Shown piece after piece: positions 12,285 through 23,899 of a stretch of DNA of 64,000 nt. Where the stretch lies: positions 5,644,001-5,708,000 of the forward strand of contig OU612068.1 in the NCBI GenBank assembly GCA_914767715.1. The letters are read 5' to 3'. Positions within the stretch are counted from its first letter, which is position 1. Every line of letters begins with the position of its first letter. The notes below the pieces were generated by a model, which was given only the letters and a program-made list of their open reading frames with translations, was not told where the DNA came from and ran no database searches. Origin of the DNA: Membranipora membranacea (lineage: Eukaryota; Bryozoa; Gymnolaemata; Cheilostomatida; Membraniporidae). A program made the translations under genes and the position numbers.

Positions 12285-12800
12285 AGACAGTTTCCTGAGC
12301 TCTGATTTAGGCCTCAATTCGGAGTTGTCCTCTCCCCAGTTTGGTGCTTTTAACCTACGCCGCATAAGAAAACGTGCTGAAAAGAGGGTTTTCTTGAAAA
12401 CCGCTTATCATGGAAAAAAATTATTTTTGATTCAGAATCTACAACATTGAAAACTCATAAGGACATAGTTTTGGAAATGATTTTAGTATTTGGATAGTCA
12501 ATTATAGTATTTTCTGCCTGTTTTGCGGACAATTTGGCAGAGTTTCTCATTCTTTTTGTCACTAAAATTAAGATTTATCAACATTCAAGCCTCCAATGAT
12601 TTGGAAACCCTGCCTCACAGGGTTTCAATGGTGCAGACTCTGAATCAAAAATCATTTTTATCCTAAATAAGCGGTTTTCAAGATAACCCTCTATTCAGCA
12701 CGTTTTTCCTATGCGGCGTGGGATAAAAGTATCAAACTGGAGAGAGGACAAATCCGAATTGAGGCATAAATAAGAGCTCAGAAAACTGTCTATATCACGA
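12285..12800. mobile_element. Foldback / MITE-like element with about 180-bp inverted arms
   Basis: The left arm (about 12285-12465) and the reverse complement of the right arm (about 12612-12800) match over roughly 180 bp with scattered substitutions. Shared landmarks in order are ATAGACAGTTT, GCCTCAATTCGGA, CGCCGCATA, ACGTGCTGAA, TTGAAAACCGCTTAT and TTTTTGATTCAGA. About 145 bp separate the arms. No transposase is encoded. The open frames across this region are products of the repeat, not genes. Confidence 0.75.
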
Positions 12801-13918
12801 AGCACCCAACGGAGCCACTTTTTTGGGATCTGTCCGTTGACTATCATATCATATTTCAAGGGCCTTGACTGTAGTATCATGCTTAGCTAGCCTTCTGGTC
12901 GCTTATTATTAGTTTTTTATTTGTCCCTTGCAGAGCAATATGAGAACTAATCACAAATCTATCTTATTGACATCTGCTGTAGGCAATTCTCAGTATTTTG
13001 AGATTCCAAACTCTTCCCTCCAGCCCGACGCCCCCCCCCCCCCAACGACTTTCTTGAGTGATGTACTTACATATCAGATAGCAAAAACGAGTATACACAG
13101 AGTTTTGTGGATAACTTAATTTTAGCTAGCATCAAGTTTCATTAGCTTTTTAAAATGCAAAGTGAGAAAAGTTCTGCTAGTTAAAATTTCACTCTTTCGA
13201 GTAAGTGTAAAAGGGGCACTACTCCTACCGTAAAAAATTTACTTCTCTGTTGTAAGAACAGGAATATTTAATCAAGTGTACCCTGTGAGATGATTAGTCA
13301 AGTATCATATTGTTGGAGCAGCTCAGCCCTCAAACTACATGCCAATATAGTAGATTACTCCTAATGTGGACGTGTTGTAGACATATTGCGCTTTTTATAT
13401 ATAAAATATTTGGGCGGTTATACCCAGGGTGAGGTATGTAAATCTTTGACCAAAGCAGGCATTCAACTCTTAGATCAATATATTGTCACAGTTTTATCTC
13501 GGATTTCTCAGTAACAGACAGATAGCTCGCAGACTTATGTGTTAGATATTTCTGAATGTTATTGGTGATGCGGTATAGCCGGCTAATTCTGTATGGTAGC
13601 TTCATGATAAGAAAAGTTTGCACCTGATTAATGTTGAAGCTGTAGCTTAGATGGAGTTTGGAATACACAGCAATGGAAAGATCTGTGACCTGGCTGCCAA
13701 ACACAATGCAGCCTTTAGAAGCTCAACTCTGCAGAGAACAAAGTTGCCCAACTCCCGTCCATGCAAGACTGGTCTCTGCAATGAGTAACACATCCTTTGG
13801 TATACCAAATATCTAACATGGTAAAATGAGAAAATAATTATGTATTGTGGTTTGATCTATTACTTTATTGTTGAATGAAAATGAGTTACAAAATAGAAAG
13901 GGGGATCAGCTATGGCCC
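12801..13918. other. Intergenic with old repeat
   Basis: About 13446-13720 is the second copy of the dispersed repeat at 4505-4960. A 72-codon open frame on the minus strand crosses it but is not recognisable. Confidence 0.5.
13446..13720. repeat. Diverged dispersed repeat, copy 2
   Basis: Shares ordered blocks with 4505-4960 (CATTCAACTCTTAGATCAAT at 13456, then ...GATTTCT.AGTA, ...TTTGGAAT, ...GTGA, AACACAATGCAGCCTTT at 13695). Confidence 0.55.
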
Positions 13919-14062
13919 TCACTTCATCTTTGGTTTATTGGGATACAGCACCACCGCTACCTCTTGGTGGCCTTCATCTGACCCTGCTGTGGGACTGAAT
14001 GTGGTATATTCAGTTGGAGAGGTATCGTGAGCTGAGATCCCCTCAAATTGCTGCGGCATTTG
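13919..14062 (-). CDS. Terminal coding exon, acidic Ser/Thr-rich tail; possibly the 3' end of the NHL-like gene
   Basis: After the acceptor TTTATTCCAG the frame runs 47 codons to a TGA: QMPQQFEGISAHDTSPTEYT ... EVAVVLYPNKPKMK. It is hydrophilic, like the cytoplasmic or C-terminal tail of a larger protein. It lies downstream of the NHL-like exons on the same strand, so it may be their last exon; a linking exon was not found between 14063 and 15040. Confidence 0.4.
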   Translation of the reverse strand, partial: QMPQQFEGISAHDTSPTEYTTFSPTAGSDEGHQEVAVVLYPNKPKMK

Positions 14063-14489
14063 CTGGAATAAATGTTACAAGAATTACAAGAATAAAAAGA
14101 CTCACGATATCGTACACAACACACAATTGAGCCTACTGCTCCAATATTACCATCTATTTGCTGAATTCGCTGATCTATAAACTCACAAACAAGACTGAGA
14201 GGAGGGAAAACAATCGAATCGATTAATTTAGCATCAGATAAACCATTTCTCCCATCTGAATATAATTTGGTGGATTCGCCAACATATCCTGTCAGAAATC
14301 ACCTTTAGTGAGTAAAGAGGGTGCGTGAATTTTAGCTAGATTCTTAGTTCGCTCTATAATGCATGCAAACCTTCCCTCCTGCGAATACTTTACTCATATA
14401 TGGTATTCACGGGAAATAAAACTGAAGCTGATTTGGTTAATTGTGACACTGATGGTCAACATAAAAAAAGATTTGTTGACAATAAATCT

Positions 14490-14720
14490 GTTTTGTGGCA
14501 TGTCTACTTATACTACTATTACGACTACCATCGCTACCACCACATCTTCCAACTTCACTACCGTCACTGCCTTTATCGTTAGGACAATTACTACCAATAC
14601 ACCCACTACCACTACTTCCACCACCACCACAATTGTTACAACCATTACCATTACTTCTGCTACCGCAACATCAACTGTCAGTTCTACTGCTGCCACACAC
14701 TACTACCACAACCAAAACTA
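14490..14720. repeat. Interrupted (ACC/ACT)n low-complexity tract
   Basis: Imperfect trinucleotide repeat rich in ACC, ACT and ACA. It creates long Thr-rich (plus) and Val-rich (minus) frames that should not be read as genes. Confidence 0.85.
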
Positions 14721-14739
14721 TCACCTCCACCAGAGTCAC

Positions 14740-14800
14740 CGCTTTCGTCATCGCCTAGGCCCCGGTTCAAATCCTGACTGTGGCAGCTCTTTTTGAAGTT
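14740..14800 (+). repeat. tRNA-like / SINE fragment with B-box
   Basis: CCTAGGCCCCGGTTCAAATCC contains a perfect pol III B-box (GGTTCAAATCC) and is followed by a TTTTT run. No A-box or cloverleaf is visible upstream because the region is the trinucleotide tract, so this is at most a 5'-truncated tRNA-derived element. Confidence 0.35.
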
Positions 14801-15040
14801 TTATCATCATGGAAATCAGAGGCATTCGTTTAAATTGGGAGCAGACAACTCGTTCGATGCCCCTAATTCAGGACATTGAAACATAGTGCAGGTGGTGGAC
14901 GAACCTCATTGAACAAAAAAATTATCAATAAAAATAACATTGTTACCTGACATAGGTGAGAAAATTCATTGTAAGAGATTAGGAAGATTATAAATAAATT
15001 CTCACAAGTGTTTGAAGCTTTTCACTGTACATTTACTCAC

Positions 15041-16704
15041 AAGCTTCATGACTACTCCCTTCCAGGTTCTGTTTAGTGATGTTGAGCTGCATATTATCTT
15101 CTCTTTCTTTGCATACCCACCTGGGTAGTCGAAGCATCACAACGAGTCTGAATATACCGATTTAGCCATCACAATCGATGATATGGACCGGCGTTGGAGA
15201 CTGAATATAGCAGAGCTTTGAAGGTTTCATCGTGTTATTGAAGCACCATGTTGTGACGTTTGTTGAAGACAAATCCACCACTCTGAGTTTGTTGTTGAAC
15301 GCATCCGCGGCAATCAGTGTGTTGTTTCCGTACATTGCCATCCACTTGGATAATACCATTCTGTTACAGCAAGGGGTCCATCTGAATAACCGATGTGTTC
15401 TTGATGAGTAAGGTACCTGAATTTATTGTTGGTAATATTGATTTCGGCAATTCCAAAAGTCATAGAAGCATACACCTACCCTCGATTCTCATCTACAAAC
15501 CCATCTTGTGGAGCATGGTCATCGCATTTAAAGTCATCCCTTGTGACTATTGTACTGACTAGATTTGCTTTCAAATCAGCTTTGGCAATTCGTTTTGAGA
15601 GGCCTTGTTCAAAGATGTAGATTGTGTCCTGCCCATGATGGTTAGTGAATCCGACAATTTTGCCTAATCTGCTTTCCATCAATTTGCCATCAACTTGAGG
15701 AGCTCCCAAAATCTTATGCATCCTCTTTTGAAATCGGCTAACAGAACATGCGTCGCATTAACTTGTGCGAACAATGTAATAAACGAAAATGTAGCGTTTG
15801 TACATATTCCTTCAGCGTATGGCAGTGAAGGAGATCGATGAGTTTGGCCAACTATGACAGTTACCTCGGATCCGCTAGTGGTATAAAGAGCAGACATATC
15901 ACTGTATAAAATGTTACCAGGAATAAACTGGTCAGCTTCAATATGTGACGGTATGCCTTTCGTCTTCTGATAGGAGATTATGTTATTTTCCTCATTAATC
16001 CTGTAAAAAATTAGAGCAGAAATAAAAGATAGGTCAGGTGTTGGGATGCTGAGCCTGAGACCTTCTGCAGCAGCCAATCTAATGCAGCTGACTTTGTGCG
16101 ACTTGGTGAGACACAAATTTGGGTGCATATCAATATTTTGACTTTTTCATGTCTTCTGACAAAGATTATCTTTGCGATTGTTACCAACACTCTGAAGGGT
16201 TAATGAAATTGTTGAGTTGAAGGGACCATAACTCCAGCTAAAACCGTATCGGCTAAATCAACTGGCATCAAACGCCAATTGCTGAAATGAAACTTGAGAA
16301 GGATTGAGCTTCTCTCCTTATTTCTTAATCAAGCTGTGCTCATCTTATACAAGTATCTAACTTGTAAAGGTGTCACAACCACATGACTACAAGATAAACA
16401 TGTGCATTTCAATATACAAGTGCTCAAAAAACTCAAAATCGTACATGTAGTCATCAAAACCCCTGTACTTGGTATCGCACTACAAGGTGCATAATCATAC
16501 GGACCAACGGAAATCAAATACCAATCCGTCAGAAAATGCACACTATCACCATTTTAAGTAATTTAATTACATATACCCAACGCAACATGAAAGATGTCGG
16601 CAATAAAGCTGTTGCTGTACTCACCAAGAACTTGCAGAAGTTCTAGAAAGACAAAGCAAGAGAACTGCATAGACAGTGATCGAAACTTGAATTGCTAGCT
16701 CCAT
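15041..16704 (-). pseudogene. Secreted NHL-repeat-like protein gene with several frame breaks
   Basis: Exons on the minus strand: 16625..16704 (signal peptide MELAIQVSITVYAVLLLCLS), 15480..16000, 15121..15416, 15041..15086. Splice phases agree at each junction. The encoded segments carry beta-propeller-like blocks typical of NHL repeats: ATHVLLADFKRGCIR, DGKLMESRLGKIVGF, SDGPLAVTEWYYPSG, NNTLIAADAFNNKLRVVDLS. Continuity needs a frame change at three places: near 15715-15725 (GCIRF to LGAPQVDG), near 15345 (YYPSG to MAMYGNN) and near 15175 (IDCDG to NRYIQTRC). A few residues also seem missing at the first. NHL propellers are extracellular or ligand-binding; the exact role is unknown. The gene is either a recent pseudogene or carries base errors; nearby long genes in this window read cleanly, which favours decay. 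Confidence 0.55.
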
Positions 16705-17928
16705 AATGGGTGAAATGGCGCTCAGTAAGAATAATAGACTCGTCAAAATTTTTGTTTGTTGTCCAGTGTCCAGTCAAGTCCAGTGACCAAATTAAATATT
16801 AACAAAATACGTTATGTCTTATCTTATCTAAAACTTGGCCACATATTGTTTATTAACCTACAGCAGTTATCTCCATTAGACTAAAAACTATTTTCACTTT
16901 AGTTGCATAGTTCAACTGGGTCAAATCATCAAATGTTGGCTTAGAATATCTTTAGCAATTGGCCTGGTCTCATCAGAGATCATAGCAAAACCTACTGTAA
17001 AAAGAAATAAGCTTTAGAACCAAATACTGCATTGACTGGGCATCAGACTGCTGAAATTTTTGAGTTGATGAAGCTTTCCCATCATTATTAATGTGCTATT
17101 TGATTTTTTTAGCTGCTCTCTATCCCTATCCGGTTTGATGTCAATAGCAGAAAACAAAGACATGTCATTCAATGTATAGAGTTGCCTTTTCATGTCAAAA
17201 GAGAAGTCAATTAACTAAAAAATGTCTTTGATTTGCATCAATGACAGATGTATAGTTTGAAAAAGTAAATAAGAGTCATGGACTCATGATAAGACAAACT
17301 ACATTCCTTATTCAGCATTGTGAGGCACTAAATCTAGAGGGGGTAATCCCATGTTTAATATCTTTATTGAACCGTTCGTACCACCACCCTGTGGAAACAT
17401 GTCCCAACAAGGATCATTTGTATAGGCACCGTGTACCCTATGATAATACTTGAATATTTCATGCAAACAGCCAACTTTCACTGCCTTTGGGAGAGAAAAA
17501 ATTCTAATACAAGTTTAGCACCCTTCGTATTCTCGATTGTGTCTGGGATAAACTAAAACAATTTTTACCTGATTCGAGATAACATGTAACTATAGCATTA
17601 GATTTCAATGAAATGCCGCTGTAAACAAGATAACAAATGCATGTTCAGTAAATATGGATCTTTCAACTAAGCGTAATTGTTAGGCTATGGCATTGATCAT
17701 GATATGTAGAGGGAAAGGTGCCAAGAAACCTCTGATTCTTGTTTCTCCATCGTTGCTTTACCAAACTTCTTGGCAAGGTGCTTACACATTTTAAGTCCAG
17801 AATGAGAGTCAGTGAAAGGATTATGGTAATTACAGGGTAATAACTCGTAATCATCGCCATGGAAACTGATGGAAAGGGTGATGGGGGCTCGCTCAAACGA
17901 AATCAGCATTTGTTGAGAATCCCATGGT
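16705..17928. other. Intergenic
   Basis: Presumed promoter region of the NHL-like gene, then AT-rich sequence. The antisense open frames at 17663-17909 have no recognisable features. Confidence 0.5.
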
Positions 17929-18000
17929 GGCTTGGTGGTCTAGGGGTATGATTCGCGCTTTGGGTGCGCGAGGCCCCGGGTTCAAATCCCGGTCAAGCCC
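17929..18000 (+). tRNA. trnP-UGG: tRNA-Pro (anticodon TGG)
   Basis: A 72-nt cloverleaf: acceptor GGCTTGG pairs with TCAAGCC (one G-T), discriminator C; D-arm region TGGTCTAGGGGTATGA (A-box); anticodon stem-loop TCGCGC-TTTGGGT-GCGCGA with anticodon TGG; T-arm CCGGG-TTCAAAT-CCCGG (B-box). No intron. CCA is not encoded, as expected for a nuclear gene. Confidence 0.95.
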
Positions 18001-19566
18001 TACATTTTGACCCCCAAGGAAGAATTACACCTTATAAAGCCCCACAAGCTATCGTAAAGGGACATACTAAGTTGTACTTGGCTCAGTCACAGCATTATTT
18101 GATCATGTTGCTGGAGATGGTCCTGGCAATCATTTTGTTCTTCAAATTTTGGATAGACAAGGAAGGGAGAAAATAAGAGTTAATGACAGCCCAGTAGCAG
18201 CTTACGCTCATCAATCTATAATGATAACCTGGGAGTTGTCTCTATTCATAAATGAGTAGATAACTCTACCACTGTCAAGTAATGATAAATGGAAACTTGT
18301 GGCTGAACATAATCAAGATGATTCCTGATTGGACAGAATAAACATACCAATTTTAAATAAGTACTGTAACAGCTAGGTACTTTGGAGGCTGCATATGTTA
18401 TAACCTCGATCCAGAGATGATCGTCTTGCTGCTACTCATTCTTTATTGCGATACACTCATAAGACAAGAGAAGATTGCTTTTATTGGTAATCTAATGTCA
18501 TAGACAGTTACACTTGTGACGAGGAACCTCTGTTATCATTCAAAATATCTCCATTTAAAATCTGAATACTAGTAGAAAAAAACTGTTTATAAATCTTGCT
18601 GTTCTGATCTTGGGCAGATATGTGAACAACCCGTGCCACACAGAAACAAAAAAGTTGCATTCCTTTGGATCATCATGGCCAACATCCTAATATGCATAAC
18701 GGCTTACAAGCTCTCTACTAACAACTGATCTTCCGCAACTAAGAATCAATCTTAGAAGTGAGTGGGAACTGGTGGGAGCTGTTTACCCGCAAAGAAATAT
18801 TGTGGGCGACCTATAAGATCACAGTTCCCAATGGGTTCTGTGCAAAGACTGTGTGCAAATGTCTCTTATGACCAGATATCAGTCAGCAATCACCCTATTA
18901 CTATAAGTCTGCAATGGGTTATAGATTTGCATAATTTGATATAGATAATGCAAAATATTAAGATATTACTGAGCATGGCAGAAACAACAGACAATATGAC
19001 AAATTAGATTAGGGGAAAATTATTTATCAATATTCTTTGCTGAGGAATTGGTTTGCTGATCACCAATTATGTAGTCTAAGTGCTCGGACCCGCTCCAATG
19101 CGTATTAGTGGCCTAACATATCATCTGAGCACTTAGACTACCAAATATGTAATCATAATGTGTAGGTCACGCATATAACCTAATGAATATGGTGCTACCG
19201 TCAGATTTTGTTCCCGCATAAAAATATAGACAAAATTATTTTGTTGGTGGTTGTAAATTTATTTGAGATGGAGTGTAACAATGATTTGAATAATGTGGAC
19301 AGTCTAAGAGCAATATGACAAATTACAAAATTCAAATTATTTGGACTGAATAATCTGACAAAACAGGAGGGGTATTAATAGTTTTGAGTACATGAAAAAT
19401 AGTTGGAGGAAACTAGCGTAATAAAAGGTTTGCATGAGGTTTATCTATTACTCGACCAGATAGTACAACGTATGGTATACAGCACATGACCGACTCTTTG
19501 CATTTACTACCATAAAATTATTGTTGTATTTCTCGAAAAAATATCAGGTTTCGCATTAACCCTCAT
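18001..19566. other. Intergenic
   Basis: No gene recognised. It holds the hairpin at 19067-19152 and is otherwise AT-rich. It is downstream of the tRNA and the 3' flank of the receptor gene. Confidence 0.5.
19067..19152. repeat. Short inverted repeat
   Basis: ATTATGTAGTCTAAGTGCTC and GAGCACTTAGACTACCAAAT face each other; the 14-bp core TAGTCTAAGTGCTC is perfect and the outer ATTATGTA/TATGTAAT also pairs loosely. The loop is about 40 bp. Confidence 0.65.
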
Positions 19567-20970
19567 CTACTGCAACACCTGACCCAAATCTGCCTTCAAA
19601 ATGATCCACAGAATGAAAACTATGTTCCAGCAGACAAAAATGAGTAATAACAACCGGTCAATGATGAGTGCCAGATATCTCCACTGGTCTGAGATAACTA
19701 TTTGCTTTTCTTCCTGAAGTTTACTCTCCTCAAATCTTCTTATGAATTGTACGATCTCTGTAATATCACCGCTATTTGGAGTTTGCTTATCATCAGTGCT
19801 CCCCAATATATTTGCTTCAAAGTGTTCAACAGGCGCTTTAATGGCCTCTTGTTCCTTGCAATCAGCAATAACTCCAACCCTTCTCTGCTTATTACTTGAC
19901 CATTCAAATTGGTTGGTGCTGAATGAAGCTATGCAAAGCCATTTTGCTATGGTCCCGAAAAGAAGGCGCTGCACTAATTTTGGAACCTGACTCCTTCTGT
20001 AATTAGCTCCGGTGTGAATGCTCAGTGTCAACACTGAGAAGCCAATTGAAAGCGTGACTTGAAAGATGACTCCAAAATAGTAGTAGCCAACCAAGGCATA
20101 CTCAGAGGCAGGCGGCATTTGCTCGCTAACAATCCGCAAAAACACTGTCAGTGACAGTAGCACCATGACGCCGAGTCCAACTTTTTCTCCTGACTCTGAT
20201 GGGATGCAAAAACTCAACAGAGCAATGAAAGTTATCAGTGTACATGACATAAGCATGTTTAGCAGGTAGAACAATGGTTTTCTCGCAAAGATTATGTTGA
20301 ATTGAAGCTTGATTGTTGGATATTTATGATATTGGTTCACTGTTCTGCTCCTTGTAAAAGCCAGCAGGTTATTTTCACTATTTTCTTGGAAAGAGTGATC
20401 ACCTATTTCACAGTGTGTCAAGTTAAGCTGCTCTGCGTGATACCTCCATGATGAAAAGATTAATTCGCAATTCTGTTCATCGAATGGAAAGTTTTTCAGA
20501 TTTAATGCGCAGGAGCTTCTGTAGTTGACCACATAGGCATGAGCTACATTCCCATTAGAGTTAACCTCAATGATGGTAGATGTTAAACTCTTCTTGGATG
20601 CCTTTAAGTCAACATCGTTTTCTAGTCCAATCAAAGGGACCCAGACACTTTCCTCAGGGACCACCAGAGATTTGACACCATGATAATCAGTTTCATTCCA
20701 AGCCAGTTGCTCATCCGTCCATTCCTGAATGCAGACATAAAACCCATGAAGTATTTGGTTTCTCTCATCCACATCAACTATTTGCAGAATGCCCGCATTC
20801 ATTTCCACAAGAAAAGTGTCATTAGAAAGCCCATGTGATTTATTCCTCTTGTCATGGCGCCTGATGAGGTCATCAAGCAGTCGACTTTCATCGCTCCTTG
20901 TGTACGCCACGACGATGTGGAAACATCCAAAGGTGATTAACAGAAGAATACAGACATTCGGCGGAAACAT
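19567..20970 (-). CDS. Nicotinic acetylcholine receptor-like Cys-loop channel subunit
   Basis: Single uninterrupted frame; from the ATG at 20970 it gives 467 aa, with a hydrophobic leader (CILLLITFGCFHIVVAY). An in-frame ATG at 21063 would add 31 residues. Visible parts: ligand-binding domain with WTDEQLAWNETDY and VWVPLIGLENDVDL; the signature Cys-loop C-ALNLKNFPFDEQN-C (13 residues between the cysteines); M1 (PLFYLLNMLMSCTLITFIAL), M2 (GEKVGLGVMVLLSLTVFLRI), M3 and C-terminal M4 (RLLLLIFVCWNIVFILWIIL); amphipathic helix before M4. GEK at the inner mouth of M2 is typical of cation-selective members. No vicinal Cys pair is seen in loop C, so it is a non-alpha type or has a non-cholinergic ligand. 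Acts as part of a plasma-membrane pentamer. The coding region has no intron, unusual for this family. A tandem paralogue lies upstream on the same strand. Confidence 0.9.
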   Translation of the reverse strand: MFPPNVCILLLITFGCFHIVVAYTRSDESRLLDDLIRRHDKRNKSHGLSNDTFLVEMNAGILQIVDVDERNQILHGFYVCIQEWTDEQLAWNETDYHGVKSLVVPEESVWVPLIGLENDVDLKASKKSLTSTIIEVNSNGNVAHAYVVNYRSSCALNLKNFPFDEQNCELIFSSWRYHAEQLNLTHCEIGDHSFQENSENNLLAFTRSRTVNQYHKYPTIKLQFNIIFARKPLFYLLNMLMSCTLITFIALLSFCIPSESGEKVGLGVMVLLSLTVFLRIVSEQMPPASEYALVGYYYFGVIFQVTLSIGFSVLTLSIHTGANYRRSQVPKLVQRLLFGTIAKWLCIASFSTNQFEWSSNKQRRVGVIADCKEQEAIKAPVEHFEANILGSTDDKQTPNSGDITEIVQFIRRFEESKLQEEKQIVISDQWRYLALIIDRLLLLIFVCWNIVFILWIILKADLGQVLQ

Positions 20971-21063
20971 TCCTGATTTTTTGTCTCTAGCGGCCTGATT
21001 AAGGTCGCCAGATTGAGCAAGCAACACCGATGATGTCGCAGAAAATAAAACCTTCTGAAACAA

Positions 21064-23899
21064 AACCTGGACAAACCTTCTGAAGAGGTAAATGCAGTTT
21101 GTCAGGTCGATAGTACTATTTACTGAGTGATATTGGATTCTAAAATCAGTGAGAAAATCACACAGGAATTTGGAGCTGGATGAGAATATTCAGGAAGAAT
21201 AACAGTTGCTGAATATGGATTTAAAGACTACCGAAAGACCATAGCAGTATCTAGTCTGGCAGCTAGCTCTACAGTAGTTATGCAATGTTCCCAATCTGAA
21301 AAAACCCATAGCACTTCTGAGTAAATAAAATCATTTTTTGCAGGGATCAATCTGTCTGTACGCTGCACACAATACATATTTTATGATTTTATGTCCTTGG
21401 TTATAATATATTTATACTCAAGTATCTGTACGTCATTGGACATGACATAATTTGAATATTGTTTCTAGTCTCTTATGAAAATCCAAATGTTGGCATATAG
21501 ATTATAAGAATCTGGTGGTATCTTCAGTTTCTACACCTAAATCTATAAACAAAGATTTTTTATGTCCGAAATAACTATTATTAGTTTCGTACAGCATTCT
21601 AGTGGGCTTCTACAGTACAATTGATTACTAAAGCTGACCTGAGGCCACTCAGAGTGGAGGAGATTCTGCCACTTTTCACTTTAAAAAATCAATTGGATTT
21701 CGACTTCCTGTTTATTATATAAGATAACTAACTTCCTGACTGTGTTGCGCCAAAGGTTTGTGAGTGTAGTGAATGTTTCCGCATATAAATGTCAATCAAT
21801 AAGTCTTACTAAGCTAGTCATCATTAATCTGCATTGACCATCTTCCATATCTGTCCTGATCTAAGCACTGGGATGGCTGCAATGTTCAATCTACAATGTT
21901 TGTTGACCTCATCCCCTACATCATATTTGACTCCAGCGGAGATCAATGAACCTTCACTTCACACATTGTTCATTGTGTCAATAATAAGTAGAAATCAATG
22001 GCAAGGTTTATGCTGAGAGGAAAGAGAAATCGCCAAAATGACTAAGGAAGCACTAACACTATTAAATTAGGACAGTTTGAAATTGTCAAACCCTTTGTAT
22101 CATGAACTATTTTTAGGTTTTTTTTTTCTTCTGTGGAAAGATGTGGCATACTTCACTTGTGGTTTAATCTAAGAATTTGTCTGATCACATAATTTTTTTA
22201 AAAATGAGATAAAATTGGTAATCCTGAGGTTGAATTTATATATTTATTTTTATTTTTTTATTTCCATCAACAAAATAATTATTTTCTTGTTCACTATAGG
22301 ATACTGGAAGTTATCTCCACAAACAACTGCTGCCATATATATTTGTGATAAGATATCTGTGATAAAGCTACGTGAATACTCAATGCGAACCACATCTGCT
22401 TATTGGATATTATTGAAGCAACCAAAAAAACTACTAATCATAAAGTGACACCATTGGCCACGTGCACAGTCTCAACCGTCGCTAAACAGCTTCATAGATA
22501 CTCCTTTTTTCCTTTTCTTCTTTTATTTGTCACTATTCGGAACACATTCCGCTACTGGAATGAAATAGACTGCCAATAAAAGTGTTAAAAAAACAACAAC
22601 AAACAATCGCTAGAAAACTACCAGAGACTGTGCCTCCGTGTTATCTTGTGCCATCTGGATGACCATGACCAGCGGTGAGTTGCCACAAATCTTGCAGACC
22701 TTTACCTTGTGCTGTCTAGATGCGCTGGAGAAGTGAAGATTGATTAAAACCACTGCCTATATGAGATGATACCCTACATTCCCAACAATGACTATTTCAT
22801 CCACAAAGGGTTGTCAGACCAAAGTGCAGAACAGCGCTGCTAGATAATTGTCAGTTTTACGCATTTTTATAGCTTTTTTTCTTTCTTTTCCCCAAAGACC
22901 TGATCAGATAACTTCTTCTTGCTCTGCATCTATCAATGATTTTATGTATACGATTGTTTTAATAGTTACAACTTGTGTTATCATCTTATTCTGAACTGTC
23001 GCATATGATCTTATTATGTATATTTCTCACAATGTACCTAAACGGTGGAAATAAAATACATATAAATATATACATATAGATATATATATATATATGCACT
23101 TTGTTGGTGAATTTTTAAGACAGGTTTGGATTGTTCCTAAAAATGTCTTCTGTTATGCGATTTCCTTCATGTTTCTACCTGGGATGTCAGGTAAAGTGTA
23201 CTTAGACAGTATATGATATATATACTGTTTATATGTATATATTAAAGGATATTCAATATTCAGTAGGGTTATCTTCTATGCCAGAGAGACAGAAAGAAAA
23301 AATAAGCTGATTACCTCAGGAATGCTACAACCTACATCAGAAGAGATAGTCATTATAGATATAATAACAAGATACATGATTATTTTCATATAATAGTAAT
23401 GATAACAATAATCACATATAAATTTTTTGTAAGTCAATGGTTATTAGAGGATCTCCTGCCAAAAAATAAAACCTGTGACACATTAACCTTTTTCGAACAT
23501 GATTATGATGAATGATATTGTGAAAATATATCAGATATTTTGCTAGATAATTGTAGAAGCATAAAATTAGTATTGTTAAGCTAATTTCAACTCCAATATA
23601 TGCAAACAAAAATTGAAAATACGACATATTGTCATTTTGAGAAACACAGATAATGCAAGCGAAATTTCATGATGTTGTTAGGAGCGGAGATCGTGGCATC
23701 AAACTTCAGTTGGATGATGTCCTAGTGACACCAAAAAAAGTCATAAATTTCATGAATTCTCAAAAGTCTATTGAGTATCAAAGTTTTTTTTTATTGATCT
23801 GTGCATGACTACAAGTCTGACATATTGGCTGAATTTGGTAAACCACAGAGAGTTTCATTTTCATTTTTTGATGCTGACATACAGTATAGCTCTAGTTCA
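21064..23899. other. Spacer between the two receptor genes
   Basis: About 2.8 kb with no recognised gene. It holds a (TA)n-rich stretch at about 23055-23095 and 23215-23240. The part next to 21064 should carry the 5' UTR and promoter of the intact receptor gene. Confidence 0.5.

Noticed and set aside
11986-12450. 154-codon plus-strand frame
   Set aside because: Ends inside the left arm of a foldback element; the antisense frames there pair with the right arm and are repeat shadows.
14359-14796. 145-codon Thr-rich frame and its Val-rich antisense
   Set aside because: Produced by an interrupted ACC/ACT repeat; no start context, splice site or domain.
19702-20998. Plus-strand frames across the receptor gene
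   Set aside because: Shadows of the intact minus-strand receptor coding region.
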